This document shows positions 52,968 to 62,091 of a DNA stretch of 64,000 nucleotides, in pieces. Numbering within the stretch: the stretch's first letter is position 1; each line of letters starts with the position of its first letter. The notes below the pieces were generated by a model. The model searched no databases, had not been told where the DNA came from, and saw only the letters and a list, made by a program, of their open reading frames with translations. The stretch is taken from assembly GCA_016703005.1 (NCBI GenBank), contig JADJCX010000014.1:1-64000 (forward strand), written 5' to 3'. Made by a program: the position numbers and the translations under genes. The stretch is from Flavobacteriales bacterium. GTDB lineage: Bacteria; Bacteroidota; Bacteroidia; Flavobacteriales_F; PHOS-HE28.

Positions 52968-54401
52968 TCACCGAGAGAGGGCTTCAAGGACCGTTGTGAG
53001 CCGTTGTTGCATGGTGCGCTTGTCCAGGACGCGCACCGGTGGTTTGCGATCCATGTTCATGGCTGCGGCCAACGCTTCGTCCGTGTTGGGTACTATCAGT
53101 GTGCCCGATGCGATCAGCTCCGGGTACAATCCGTTCGCCGATACATGGATCGCTATGGACGGAACGCCCATGATGGCCGCTTCGAGCACGGTGGAAGAGT
53201 ATTGTGTAACGTGCAGGTCGCAATCCTTGAGCAGCGCAGCCAACGGTGTCCCCATGGCCTCATCGATCACTACCTTATCCATCAAGCCGGCTTCCTGGAT
53301 CCGCCAGGACACAGTCGCTGCCATGGTCGGCCTGTTCGGATGAGTGCGGATGATCCACTGAACGGTGGAAAGGGTTTTGGCGATCGTATCGAGCAGCCGG
53401 TCGGGCAAAATGTCCGTCAACGGTTGTGCTGTGAAAAGCACCCGCTTACGCCCATCGTTCTTCCAATGAACGGTCGCCGCCGATCTTGAAGTGGTTTCCA
53501 ACCAGGGATCACCGAGCACGAGTGCTTGATGGGGTGTGTGTGCGGACCAACTGTTGATGTTGTCAGTGCTCGTCCGGTCCCAGCACCAGAACAAGCGGGG
53601 CATCATCGACCAACCCTCCGTCGGCACAGTGTGCCAACGCCCGTAGGCCAAATGCGCGGCCCCCTGCACGCCATGCTGTAGATCCACGACGGGGATACTC
53701 AACGCGTTGCATGCGTGCACCAAGGCCATATGCTCAATGTTGTACCACGAAACAAGGAACACGCAACGTGGTTTGACCTTCTGCAGGATGCGTGTGTGAA
53801 AGCGGCTGTAGAACGTGAAATTGCGCAGCCGGTCCTCCAGGCTTGCGGCACGGAACGATGGATGCGCGACCCTGACTTCCTCCAACAACGGCAACAGCCC
53901 TTGAACCTCTTGCGCGCGCGGAGCGCGCCCAAGCCAATGGATCATCGCATGGGCATTCAAGGATGGTGAAGCATCGAAGCGGTAGGCTCTTCCGAGTTCA
54001 GGGAAAGCCGTGGTTGATCCGCCGGCATGTTCCACGATGCACGTGCGCAAACCCAGGCTGGTCGCAGCTTCGAGTATCGGGTGCGCAAAACGGTCCACAC
54101 GTTTGCCGCCGAGGTTCGTAAGCTGCACACTATGGGTGTTGAAGAGCAGATCCGCTTGTTGCAGGCGGTAACGCCCCAACGCGCCATGCACCAGCCCCTT
54201 TGTCAGGGCCGTTAGGCGTCCTGAGTTCGAATGCTTGGATCCCAGCACATGGTTACCGGGTGCAAGGTGCTCGGCCAGCAACTGCTCACCCACGCTCAAA
54301 CGGATCACAGGCCAAACCCGCACACGGCCGAACAGCATGTTCTGTACATCGTGCCTTTTCTCCAGGTCGTTCAGGAAGGCTACGGCTTCGGCGTGCGTCA
54401 T
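52968..54401 (-). CDS. GT-B-like surface carbohydrate protein, candidate nonulosonate transferase (paralogue 1)
   Basis: 477 residues. It begins MTHAEAVAFLNDLEKRHDVQ and 'VRVWPVIRLSVGEQLLAEHL'. The C-terminal half has 'VVDLQHGVQGAAHLAYGRWH', 'FWCWDRTSTDNINSW', 'QWIIRTHPNRPTMAATVSWR' and 'LKDCDLHVTQYSSTVLEAAI', followed by 'GVPSIAIH'. The last block is the donor-site pattern (D-x-x-x-T-x-x-S-S-x-x-x-E-A) shared by capsule and glycerophosphate GT-B transferases. It matches the 62092-63510 gene along its length. Both flank the Leg genes, so a transferase for CMP-Leg is the best guess; the activity is unproven. Confidence 0.55.
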   Translation of the reverse strand: MTHAEAVAFLNDLEKRHDVQNMLFGRVRVWPVIRLSVGEQLLAEHLAPGNHVLGSKHSNSGRLTALTKGLVHGALGRYRLQQADLLFNTHSVQLTNLGGKRVDRFAHPILEAATSLGLRTCIVEHAGGSTTAFPELGRAYRFDASPSLNAHAMIHWLGRAPRAQEVQGLLPLLEEVRVAHPSFRAASLEDRLRNFTFYSRFHTRILQKVKPRCVFLVSWYNIEHMALVHACNALSIPVVDLQHGVQGAAHLAYGRWHTVPTEGWSMMPRLFWCWDRTSTDNINSWSAHTPHQALVLGDPWLETTSRSAATVHWKNDGRKRVLFTAQPLTDILPDRLLDTIAKTLSTVQWIIRTHPNRPTMAATVSWRIQEAGLMDKVVIDEAMGTPLAALLKDCDLHVTQYSSTVLEAAIMGVPSIAIHVSANGLYPELIASGTLIVPNTDEALAAAMNMDRKPPVRVLDKRTMQQRLTTVLEALSR

Positions 54402-54455
54402 GCGAGTGGATCCTTACCGGGGCCATGCGACCCTTGGTGCTGTCTCCGTTGCGGT

Positions 54456-55289
54456 TCAGGATCCGGACTCACCGATGGTCGTGGTTGTGCCCCGGCTCAG
54501 TTGCGCTGCAAGCACCATACGTTGTTCCTTGAGGCGTTGCATGTTCGCCGCGAACCAGTTGTCGATACGTTGTTTCATTTCCGGCGGCATATCCGATTGC
54601 TTTCGCATGGCGTTGATCGCCAGCAGGTCGGGATCGCTCTTGAGCAGGGCGATCACATTGCGCAGGTCGGGCATACCGGGCAGGATCTTGAAGATGGCGC
54701 GCATCAGTTGAAGGTCCTCCGGGTAATCCACCGTCAAGCGCACTTCCGGCATCCTCAGCGCCGCTTCTGCCTCGATCATCAGCACGTCGAAGGCTTCTGG
54801 CCGGTTCAGGAAGGCGCCCCAGTAACCGGTGTCCTCTTCTTCTTTCAGTGCTACCACCGTTTCGAGTACTGCACGGCCCATACCGTATGGGGAGCAGCCC
54901 ATGGGCAGTCCGCCATACCGCACCAGGTCGCGGCCCTTGGCGATCTCGTCGCGTATCCGCAGGCAATGATCCAATTGGAAGATCGGGTTCTCGCCGGTGA
55001 TCCCTACGAAACCATAAGCGTCCGTTTCACGGCAAGCGCCGCAGAGCCGCAGCAGTATGTCCTCCGGGTGCCCTCTGGAAACACCGATGCCATGGCGGTG
55101 CGCGATCGCCTGCAGCGGATCATCGCTGGAAAGAGGGGAGGTGCAAACGATCACATCCTCTTTGCTGAACACTTTCAGAGCCCGTTCGATGATCTTGCTC
55201 ACCACCTCGGTGCCGTCGAGTTCCAATAGAAGTTTGGTGGGCAGCCGTACACTGCTGAGCCGGGCGGTGATGAGGAAGGGAATGCGCAT
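54456..55289 (-). CDS. SpsF-like cytidylyltransferase, candidate CMP-legionaminate synthetase
   Basis: 277 residues from the ATG at 55289 (MRIPFLITARLSSVRLPTKL), preferred over an in-frame ATG at 55334 that would overlap the upstream gene. It belongs to the CTP_transf_3 family by 'ARLSSVRLPTKLLLELDGTE', 'VIVCTSPLSSDDPLQAIAHR', 'GVSRGHPEDILLRLCGA', 'YGFVGITGENPIFQL' and 'VRLTVDYPEDLQLM'. The nucleotide-binding loop follows the SpsF pattern rather than the NeuA/LegF one (PARGGSKxxxxKN). As the only such enzyme in the Leg operon it probably makes CMP-Leg. Confidence 0.6.
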   Translation of the reverse strand: MRIPFLITARLSSVRLPTKLLLELDGTEVVSKIIERALKVFSKEDVIVCTSPLSSDDPLQAIAHRHGIGVSRGHPEDILLRLCGACRETDAYGFVGITGENPIFQLDHCLRIRDEIAKGRDLVRYGGLPMGCSPYGMGRAVLETVVALKEEEDTGYWGAFLNRPEAFDVLMIEAEAALRMPEVRLTVDYPEDLQLMRAIFKILPGMPDLRNVIALLKSDPDLLAINAMRKQSDMPPEMKQRIDNWFAANMQRLKEQRMVLAAQLSRGTTTTIGESGS

Positions 55290-55314
55290 TTGACGTTCCG
55301 TTACTTGTGCGATA

Positions 55315-56361
55315 TCACGCAGAGCGTTGCCCATGATCGCGCCGCGCGCGTTGCAGGTCTTCGTGCTTGCCGATGTCGAGCCAATAGCCGGTGATGGGGA
55401 AGGCGATCACTTTGCCTTGGCGGTCGAGCAGGTCTTGGATCAGGTCGGTCGCGTTGTATGCGGTACCTGAGGGTACCTGGCCGGTCACGTCGCGCTTCAT
55501 CATATAGATGCCGGCGTTGCACGGGTACGCGATCGATGGTTTCTCGCGGAAGGCGCGCACACGGTCGCCCTCGAGGTCCATCACGGCGTAGGGGAGGCTC
55601 ACATGGTGATCGGTGGTGGCCACGGCCAGGTCGGCATCGGCCTCACGGAACCGTTTGTACATGCGATCGAGCGCCACGTCAGTGAGCAGATCGCTGTTCA
55701 TCATCAAGAGCGCTTCGTGCCGCATACTATCGAGCAATGCAAGCGCGCCAGCCGTTCCCAACGGTGCATCCTCGTGTACGTATCGGATCCGCAGTCCGAA
55801 ACGTTCGCCATCGCCGAGGTGCTCCATGATCCGTTCGCGGAGGTAGTTCACCGAAATGGCCACGTGCTGTATGCCGAAGCGGGACAACAATCCGAGCGTG
55901 TGCTCGATGATGGGCTTGCCGCCAACGGGGATCAACGGCTTCGGAAGGTCGTCGGTGTCGGGCCTTAGGCGTTCGCCCCGCCCGCCGGCCATGATCAGCG
56001 CGTCCAGTGGCAGGATGCTCTGCGTGCTGTCCACATCCGCGATGCGCACGAGCCGCCCTGCTGCATCAATGATCGGTAACAACTTGATGCCGCGCGCGCG
56101 CAACTCATCCAATAAGTCCACGGCATCGGCATCGTCCCGCAGTGATCGCGGCGAAGGGTTCATGATCGTCGCAGCCGGCTGGGAGAGTTCTTTACCCGCG
56201 AGCAATCCACGCCGCACATCACCATCGGTGATGCTGCCCACCAATCGGCCATCCGTGTCCACCACGAACAGGTTGAGATACAGGCCGGCGCCGTTCAACT
56301 TCTCCAACGCTTCCTTTATGGAGGCGTTTGCGCGGAGCACATGTCGGTCGTTGGGGATCAT
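55315..56361 (-). CDS. ptmE: CBS-domain nucleotidyltransferase, PtmE-like
   Basis: 348 residues from the ATG at 56361. The N-terminal CBS pair spans about residues 1-115 ('LYLNLFVVDTDGRLVGSITD' with 'GDVRRGLLAG', and 'IKLLPIIDAAGRLVRIADVD'). The sugar-phosphate nucleotidyltransferase follows: 'DALIMAGGRGERLRPDTDDL', 'PKPLIPVGGKPIIEHTL', 'APLGTAGALALLDS', 'LMMNSDLLTDV' and 'YPCNAGIYMMKRD'. This CBS-transferase architecture is that of Campylobacter PtmE, which makes GDP-glucosamine for the legionaminate route. It starts 7 bp after the legG stop. Confidence 0.8.
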   Translation of the reverse strand: MIPNDRHVLRANASIKEALEKLNGAGLYLNLFVVDTDGRLVGSITDGDVRRGLLAGKELSQPAATIMNPSPRSLRDDADAVDLLDELRARGIKLLPIIDAAGRLVRIADVDSTQSILPLDALIMAGGRGERLRPDTDDLPKPLIPVGGKPIIEHTLGLLSRFGIQHVAISVNYLRERIMEHLGDGERFGLRIRYVHEDAPLGTAGALALLDSMRHEALLMMNSDLLTDVALDRMYKRFREADADLAVATTDHHVSLPYAVMDLEGDRVRAFREKPSIAYPCNAGIYMMKRDVTGQVPSGTAYNATDLIQDLLDRQGKVIAFPITGYWLDIGKHEDLQRARRDHGQRSA

Positions 56362-56368
56362 GCGAACA

Positions 56369-57493
56369 TCAACCCTTTCGAAGGGAAGGGAGTGGAAACT
56401 GTTTGAGCAGGCCGACCATGCGTTGTGCCGCTTGGCCATCGCCATATGTGCCTTGCACATTTGCCGGAGGACCGGCCTCGATGACCTTCACGGCGGCTAG
56501 TATCGCATCGGTATCCATGCGGCAACGTTGGATGTTGGGTGTAACAATGCGTCCGGTCTGGCGTTCGCCCAGATCAATGACGTGTTTCGGGCAGAAGGAT
56601 GCCTCCACGTAGCCGCTGCTGCTGTTGCCGAGCACGAACGCGCAATACCGCATACAGGAGAGGTAGCCCAGTGCCCCCAGTGAATCGACGCTAGTGGCCG
56701 ACGGTATCCCGGATAAGAGGACCTTCCAGCGCTCGCGTAAACGCAGACCGTGCGTGTCCGCATTCGGCAACGTTACCAGTAGGCGGTACCGTTCAGCAAT
56801 GGTGCTAAGGGCACTGGAGAAGTTCGACCAGTCCGCTTCTTCGTCAGTGCTCCCTGCGGTCTCCGGATGGTAGGTAATGAGCACAGTGGGGTGGGACAGG
56901 TCGCAACCAAAGCGGTCCTTGATGGCATCGACCGGGAGCAATTGCATACTGCAGAGATTGTCAATGCTCAACGCACCCGTGTTGTACACGTTGTCATCGG
57001 ACCCCGTGAGATGATGTACACGTTGTCTGTAAGCTTCCGCACCGGTGAAGTGCAACGCGGACATGTGCGTGATGGAATGGCGTAACGCATTGTCCATGGC
57101 GCCCAGTGTTGTTTCGCCGCCATGCAAGTGGGCAACAGGTATCCCGAACGGAAGTGCCGCCGCAACAGCGGCGAACATCTCGTAGCGATCACCGAGGGCT
57201 ACGATCAGGTCGGTACCGTGATCGCGCCACACGGCACTGAACTGCTCCATGGTCTTGGCCATCGCCAGGGTTATACCTGCGGCATCGTCGCTCACCAGAA
57301 CTGGCGGCAGGACCAGCGTTGGTGCAAACCCGGACGCGACCACTTCATCGAGCGTATGTCCAAAACGGCGGTCGCCATGACTTCCGAATGCGATCACGTG
57401 CAATTGAAAGAACTGATCCGCCCGCAGTGCATGGAGCAGCGGCAACTGAATGCCGAAGTCGGCCCGGCTGCTGGTAAGCACCGTGATCCTCAT
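56369..57493 (-). CDS. legG: Hydrolysing UDP/GDP-sugar 2-epimerase (NeuC/LegG type)
   Basis: 374 residues from the ATG at 57493, overlapping the legI stop by four bases. It removes the nucleotide and inverts C2 to give the free ManNAc-like sugar (6-deoxy-di-N-acetyl in the Leg pathway). Motifs: 'ITVLTSSRADFGIQLPLLHA', 'DLIVALGDRYEMFAAVAAAL', 'PVAHLHGGETTLGAMDNALR', 'HSITHMSALHFTGAEAYRQR', 'ITYHPET' and 'FVLGNSSSGYVEA'. These are diagnostic for hydrolysing 2-epimerases. The choice of LegG over NeuC follows from legB and legC in the same operon. Confidence 0.88.
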   Translation of the reverse strand: MRITVLTSSRADFGIQLPLLHALRADQFFQLHVIAFGSHGDRRFGHTLDEVVASGFAPTLVLPPVLVSDDAAGITLAMAKTMEQFSAVWRDHGTDLIVALGDRYEMFAAVAAALPFGIPVAHLHGGETTLGAMDNALRHSITHMSALHFTGAEAYRQRVHHLTGSDDNVYNTGALSIDNLCSMQLLPVDAIKDRFGCDLSHPTVLITYHPETAGSTDEEADWSNFSSALSTIAERYRLLVTLPNADTHGLRLRERWKVLLSGIPSATSVDSLGALGYLSCMRYCAFVLGNSSSGYVEASFCPKHVIDLGERQTGRIVTPNIQRCRMDTDAILAAVKVIEAGPPANVQGTYGDGQAAQRMVGLLKQFPLPSLRKG

Positions 57494-58513
57494 TGCAGGT
57501 CCTGTTCTTGGAGTTTCGTGCCCTTGCTCAGGTCGCGCGTGGTGCGCATGCCGATCACCTCGTCGATCCGCATGGGCGGAATGCCGTCGCCCGGGCGCAG
57601 CATGATCAGATCGTCGGCCGCGATCTGTTCGCCTTTAGCCACTGGCTGTGAAAGGTGAATGCTCTTGCGTGCAATGGCAATGTTCTTCGTTTCGCTGGGG
57701 CTGGGTTGCTTGTCAGCAGTGCCCAAGGCCGCTTCGATATTGCGGATGGCCTGCACCATGGCCTTCAATTCCGCAGGTTCCAGCGATGCACGGTGGTCCG
57801 GCCCAGACATGGAGCGATCCAGCGTAATGTGCTTTTCGATGACCGTTGCACCAAGTGCCACCGCGGCTATGGGTACTTCGATGCCCAGCGTGTGGTCGCT
57901 GTATCCCACCGGAACCCCGAACGCCTCGCGCATGGTGCCCATGGTGCGCAGGTGTACATCGGCCATGGGTGTGGGGTACTCGGTGTTACAATGCAGGAGC
58001 GTTATCCTCTGTTCGTCGGCGCCGTTATCCAAGAGCACATCCAGCGCGGCACGCACCTCATCCATCGTGCACATACCGGTACTGATAATCAAGGCGCGGG
58101 AATGCGCGGGCCATCGCTTGCAAGTACGGCTTGTTCGTGATCTCGCCGCTCGGGATCTTCCCGATGGTGATGCCCTTGCGCTTCAGTAAAGCAATGCTGT
58201 CGGTATCGAAAGGAGTGGAGAGAAAAGCGATGCCGCGTGCCGTGCAATGTGCGATCAACGCATCATGGTCAGATTCGGTGAGTTCGAGCGCACGTACCAT
58301 TTCCAGCTGACTTTGCGCAGCACCGGTGTTGCGCTGTTGGTATTCTGCTTTGGGTGCATCTTCCGCAATGTTCATCTCCGCTTTGAAGGTCTGGAACTTC
58401 ACCATGTCGGCCCCGGCATCCGCTGCCACGTCGATCAAACGCTTTGCCAGCGCTAGGTCGCCGTTGTGGTTCACACCGGCTTCGGCAATGATGGTCGTAC
58501 GCAGGAGTGTCAA
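57490..58513 (-). CDS. legI: Nonulosonate synthase (NeuB/LegI), one frameshift
   Basis: Condenses the hexose with phosphoenolpyruvate to make legionaminate. A TTG at 58513 overlapping the upstream stop gives 'TTIIAEAGVNHNGDL', then 'GADMVKFQTFKAEMN' and 'ITIGKIPSGEITNKPYL'. An extra C in CCCGCG near 58095 breaks the frame; without it the chain reads 'MARAFRALIISTGMCTMDEV', 'LLHCNTEYPTPMADVHL', 'GYSDHTLGIEVPIAAVALGA' and 'EKHITLDRSMSGPDHRASLE'. The C-terminal SAF domain is 'LSQPVAKGEQIAADDLIMLR'. The span exceeds a multiple of three by one base, as expected for one insertion. Confidence 0.88.
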
Positions 58514-59796
58514 AGTTCTCGTGCTGGTTGGCCTACCACCGTTGATCCGTTCTGCACATCCTTCAGCACGACCGTTCCTGCCCCTACCACGCAATCCTCA
58601 CCTACCTGCACCGACTGAAGCAGTATGGCGCGACTGCCGATGAAGGTGCGAGCTCCCACTGTGCAATCGCCGTTGATGATCGCACCGGTGGAAATGTGGC
58701 AGTGATCACCGATAACCGAATCATGCTCCACCACCGCACCGGTATTGAGGATGCAATTCCCGCCAATGTGCGCGGCACTGTTCACGATAGCGTAGTGGCC
58801 TACTACTGTTCCAGCCCCGAGCGTGGCACCAGTGGCCAACCGGGCAGATGGGGACACCACCGTTGCCAAGGACCCACCTGCTTTTGCCACCAGATCGAAC
58901 AAACGCACTCGCAGGCTTGCGTCCTTGATCTGCCCTGCCGTCACGAGCATGCTATGTCCTTCCGCCACGAGTTCGGCGATCCGTGCATCGGTACCGATGA
59001 TCGGATGACCGAGCACGTCATCGCCGACGAATTCCTCGCGATCGAGCACACCTTCGATCCGCCATTTACCCTCCGCCTCGATCACATCGATCACAGCCCG
59101 GCAGTGGCCACCCCCGCCGACAAGTATGAGTGATGGTTTGGACTTGCCTTTCGCACCGTTGGCCCGTTCCGCAGGCGCCAGCGTTTTCGCAGGCACACCC
59201 ACCACCGTGAGGCCCGATGCCACATCCTTGGTGACCACACTGCCCGCTCCGATCCTGCAGTCATCGCCGATGTTCAATCCTTGCAGCACGGTGGCATTCG
59301 TGCCGATCAGGTTGTTGTTGCCTATGGTGACGCTACCGGAAATATTCGCCGACGGATTGATGACATTGGCGTCGCCGATGATGCAATCGTGCCCGATCGT
59401 GCAGGTGAGATTGAACACGTTGAACGATCCGATGCGGATCGCCGTGGTGAACATGGTATTGCTGGTGATGATGTTGCCGATGCCCATGGTCACCCCGTGT
59501 TCATCGCCCGTCATCGTGGGATGTATGAGGTTGGGGAAGGGCCACTCTTCTTTGTACCGTGCGGAGAGTTTCGCGATCACATGTGGATCACCGGAACCTA
59601 TGGCCAGCGCCGAACCTTTCTTCAGTGTTGCGATGGCTCCCTCCGGAAGCACCGGATATGAGATGTTCCCGATCACCGTTTCATATCCCCCTGACAGGTC
59701 GAAGAACCCGCGCACGTTGAACTTGCCCGTGGCCCTGGCCAACCAGCACACTTCCTTGGCGAAACCACCCGCACCGAGGATCCAAAGGTCGGTCAT
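58510..59796 (-). CDS. Double acyltransferase: two NeuD/PglD-type modules fused (LegH candidate)
   Basis: One intact 428-codon frame holds two complete modules. Module 1 (1-206) has 'LWILGAGGFAKEV' and hexapeptide repeats with the catalytic-type His136 in 'TIGHDCIIGD', ending 'SGLTVVGVPAKTL'. After a 15-residue charged linker, module 2 (222-428) has 'SLILVGGGGHCRAVIDVIEA', His358 in 'GAVVEHDSVIGDHCHIS', and ends 'GSTVVGQPAREL'. Each is the size of a whole NeuD or PglD. One module likely N-acetylates the amino sugar (LegH step); the other may acetylate at a second position. It overlaps legC by four bases and legI by four. Confidence 0.8.
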   Translation of the reverse strand: MTDLWILGAGGFAKEVCWLARATGKFNVRGFFDLSGGYETVIGNISYPVLPEGAIATLKKGSALAIGSGDPHVIAKLSARYKEEWPFPNLIHPTMTGDEHGVTMGIGNIITSNTMFTTAIRIGSFNVFNLTCTIGHDCIIGDANVINPSANISGSVTIGNNNLIGTNATVLQGLNIGDDCRIGAGSVVTKDVASGLTVVGVPAKTLAPAERANGAKGKSKPSLILVGGGGHCRAVIDVIEAEGKWRIEGVLDREEFVGDDVLGHPIIGTDARIAELVAEGHSMLVTAGQIKDASLRVRLFDLVAKAGGSLATVVSPSARLATGATLGAGTVVGHYAIVNSAAHIGGNCILNTGAVVEHDSVIGDHCHISTGAIINGDCTVGARTFIGSRAILLQSVQVGEDCVVGAGTVVLKDVQNGSTVVGQPAREL

Positions 59797-60950
59797 GTCA
59801 AGGGGTTTTGCTTGGGATAGGCACTGCTCGGAATGTTCACCAAACGGTCCTGTATATCGCGGCTAACTGCAAGATCCCCGTGGATGGCATTGGTATACAT
59901 CGGCTGATCGGTGGCCAGTTCCGAAGCGGGACGGGCTTGTATATCGCCGGCATGGCAGGCCGATAGGAAAGCATCGCGCTCCTGCATGTTGCGCATCAAC
60001 ACGGCGTTGAGCCAATGGTTGCTGCGCGTGCCGGTGGGTTCTTGCACCATCGTCCACGGCGTACCGGCGAACAACGCGTTGTATCGCTCGTGCAGCTCCC
60101 GCTTCACAGCGATGTTGTGCGGCAGCTTGCGCATCTGGCTCCTGAGCAACGCGGCATTCAGGTTCGGCATGCGGTAGTTGTAGCCGGTGGCATCGTGGCT
60201 GAAGGCCCATGGGTGTGCCACTTTCGCTTGTGTGGTAAGATGCTTGGCACGTTTGGCCATGTCCGCATCGCCGAACAACACGGCACCACCGCCGCCGCAC
60301 GTGATGATCTTGTTGCCGTTGAAGCTCAGCGTTGCCATAGGAGCGAAAGTGCCCGTGTGCTTGCCACCGCGGCAGGAGCCGAGCGATTCAGCTGCATCCT
60401 CGATCACGGTGATGTTCCATTCGGCGCACACCGCCACCAGCGCATCGATGTGCATGGGCAGACCGAAACTGTGCATGGGCACACATGCCCGCACCCGTTT
60501 GCCGCTCGAATGAACGCACGCGCGCCCCTTCATTGTGCAATGCTTCACCAACCACGCGCGCACGGCATCCGGTGAAAGTCCCAAGGTGTCGGCATCGATA
60601 TCGAGGAACACGGGTGCAGCACCGGTGTATGAAATGGCGTTGCACGTGGCGATGAAGGTGAAGGGCTGCGTGATCACGAGGTCGTTCGGACCGCATTCGG
60701 CGAGCATGAGCGCGGTGTGCAATGCAGCCGTGCCGTTCACCACGGCCACCGCGTGGGCAGCACCTGTGAACTTGACGAGGTCCTGTTCGAAGGCAGTGAT
60801 CTCAGCACCTACGCTGCTTACATACGTGCTGCGCACGCAAGCCGCAACAGCCTCTTCATCCTCCTTGTCGAACCATGGCGCGTGCAGCGGTATAGGCCCG
60901 GTCGGATGGCCGAAGATCCCGCGAATGCCGTCGATGACTTCGTCAAACAT
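59793..60950 (-). CDS. legC: LegC-family PLP aminotransferase
   Basis: 385 residues, DegT/DnrJ/EryC1 fold. It transfers an amino group to the 4-keto sugar made by LegB. Motifs: 'IPLHAPWFDKEDEEAVAACV', 'VSSVGAEITAFEQDLVKFTG', 'AVAVVNGTAALHTALMLAEC', 'ITVIEDAAESLGSCRGGKHT' and the PLP lysine in 'LSFNGNKIITCGGGGAVL' (GNK in place of the more usual xxHK). C-terminal 'TGTRSNHWLNAVLM' is typical of LegC. The start overlaps legB by eight bases. Confidence 0.9.
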   Translation of the reverse strand: MFDEVIDGIRGIFGHPTGPIPLHAPWFDKEDEEAVAACVRSTYVSSVGAEITAFEQDLVKFTGAAHAVAVVNGTAALHTALMLAECGPNDLVITQPFTFIATCNAISYTGAAPVFLDIDADTLGLSPDAVRAWLVKHCTMKGRACVHSSGKRVRACVPMHSFGLPMHIDALVAVCAEWNITVIEDAAESLGSCRGGKHTGTFAPMATLSFNGNKIITCGGGGAVLFGDADMAKRAKHLTTQAKVAHPWAFSHDATGYNYRMPNLNAALLRSQMRKLPHNIAVKRELHERYNALFAGTPWTMVQEPTGTRSNHWLNAVLMRNMQERDAFLSACHAGDIQARPASELATDQPMYTNAIHGDLAVSRDIQDRLVNIPSSAYPKQNPLT

Positions 60951-61932
60951 TGTACATCTCCCACTTGTAGGCAGCGCGATTGGCCGGTTGGCTGAACCAA
61001 TCGATCGTCCGCATCAAACCTTGTTCGAGGTTGCAAGCGGGGTTCCAGTCCGTGGTGGACTTCAACTTTTCCGCGCTGCCCAGCAACCGTTCAACTTCGC
61101 TGTTCGCAGGCCGGAGGCGTTCATCGCTCGATACGATCGTGGCTTGCTTCCCGGTAAGGGTCATCAGCTTCTTCGCCAGATCGCCCACGCTTATCTCCTG
61201 TTGAGTGGCAATGTTCACTTCGGCACCGATCAGCGAAGATTGTTCGGCGATCGCTATGAACGCTTGCGCCGTGTCTTCAACGTACACGAGATCCCGCGTT
61301 GGGTGGACGGAACCGAGCTTTATCTCCGTTGCGCCAGCAAGCAGTTGTGTGAGAATGGTGGGGATCACTGCTCGCGCACTTTGGCGCGGACCGTACGTGT
61401 TGAATGGCCGCACCACACTTACCGGCGTGCCAAAACTCAGGTGGAACGAAAGCGCCAAGTAGTCGGCGCCGATCTTGGTGGCGCTGTACGGCGATTGGCC
61501 TTGGCGTGGATGCTCCTCGGTAATGGGAATGGTGCGGGCTGTGCCATACACCTCGCTCGTGCTGGTCACCAATAAGCGCTGCACACCGGCATCGCGCGCG
61601 GCCTGCAGCACATTCAGCGTTCCCTTCACATTGGTGTCCACATAATTGTCAGGCGAGTGGTAGCTGTACGGTATGCCGATCAGCGCGGCTAAGTGGAACA
61701 CTTCATCGCAGTCCTTCACCGCCAGGCGCATGCCGTTCGGGTCGCGCACATCCCCGGCCATCACCTCGATGTTCTTTTTCACATCCGGTGATAGGCTATC
61801 CAGCCATCCCCAACTGTTGCTGCTGTTGTAGCGCACCAACGCGCGCACGGTGCGGCCACTGCGTACCAGTGCTTCCGTGAGGTGGCTGCCGATGAACCCA
61901 CCCGCGCCGGTGATCAATGTTCGTTGTGCCAT
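60943..61932 (-). CDS. legB: LegB-type nucleotide-sugar 4,6-dehydratase
   Basis: 329-residue extended SDR. Rossmann motif 'TLITGAGGFIGSHLTEALVR', then 'VMAGDVRDPNGM', 'LAALIGIPYSYHSPDNYVDT', 'LLVTSTSEVYGTARTIPITE', catalytic 'QSPYSATKIGADYLALSF', 'VVRPFNTYGPRQSARAVIPT' and a terminal 'YKWEMYNV' like other LegB proteins. It makes the 4-keto-6-deoxy sugar that LegC aminates. In Campylobacter the substrate is GDP-GlcNAc, and the PtmE-like gene here suggests the same. Confidence 0.9.
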   Translation of the reverse strand: MAQRTLITGAGGFIGSHLTEALVRSGRTVRALVRYNSSNSWGWLDSLSPDVKKNIEVMAGDVRDPNGMRLAVKDCDEVFHLAALIGIPYSYHSPDNYVDTNVKGTLNVLQAARDAGVQRLLVTSTSEVYGTARTIPITEEHPRQGQSPYSATKIGADYLALSFHLSFGTPVSVVRPFNTYGPRQSARAVIPTILTQLLAGATEIKLGSVHPTRDLVYVEDTAQAFIAIAEQSSLIGAEVNIATQQEISVGDLAKKLMTLTGKQATIVSSDERLRPANSEVERLLGSAEKLKSTTDWNPACNLEQGLMRTIDWFSQPANRAAYKWEMYNV

Positions 61933-61942
61933 AGTGTTCGGG

Positions 61943-61950
61943 CGAATGTA
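61943..61950 (-). promoter_or_regulatory. Possible -7 box before legB
   Basis: TACATTCG on the minus strand, 10 nt before the legB ATG, is one mismatch from TAnnTTTG. It lies in a 159-bp gap (61933-62091), the widest inside the Leg gene run, with no other feature seen. Confidence 0.3.
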
Positions 61951-62091
61951 CCCTTGGGTGGATATGGATCCGGGTTGCCCGATGGTGTTTTGTTATCGGT
62001 TCCCGGTCAACGATCGATAGGGGTTGGCGCGGATCGGCTCCCAACGTATGGACGATGCCTTACGCTACCGGTTGTTTGCTCCGAGCCCGCG

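Noticed and set aside
54215..54240. A GAGTTCGAATGC string resembling a tRNA T-arm.
   Set aside because: It lies inside the coding sequence of the 52968-54401 gene and has no acceptor or anticodon arm around it.
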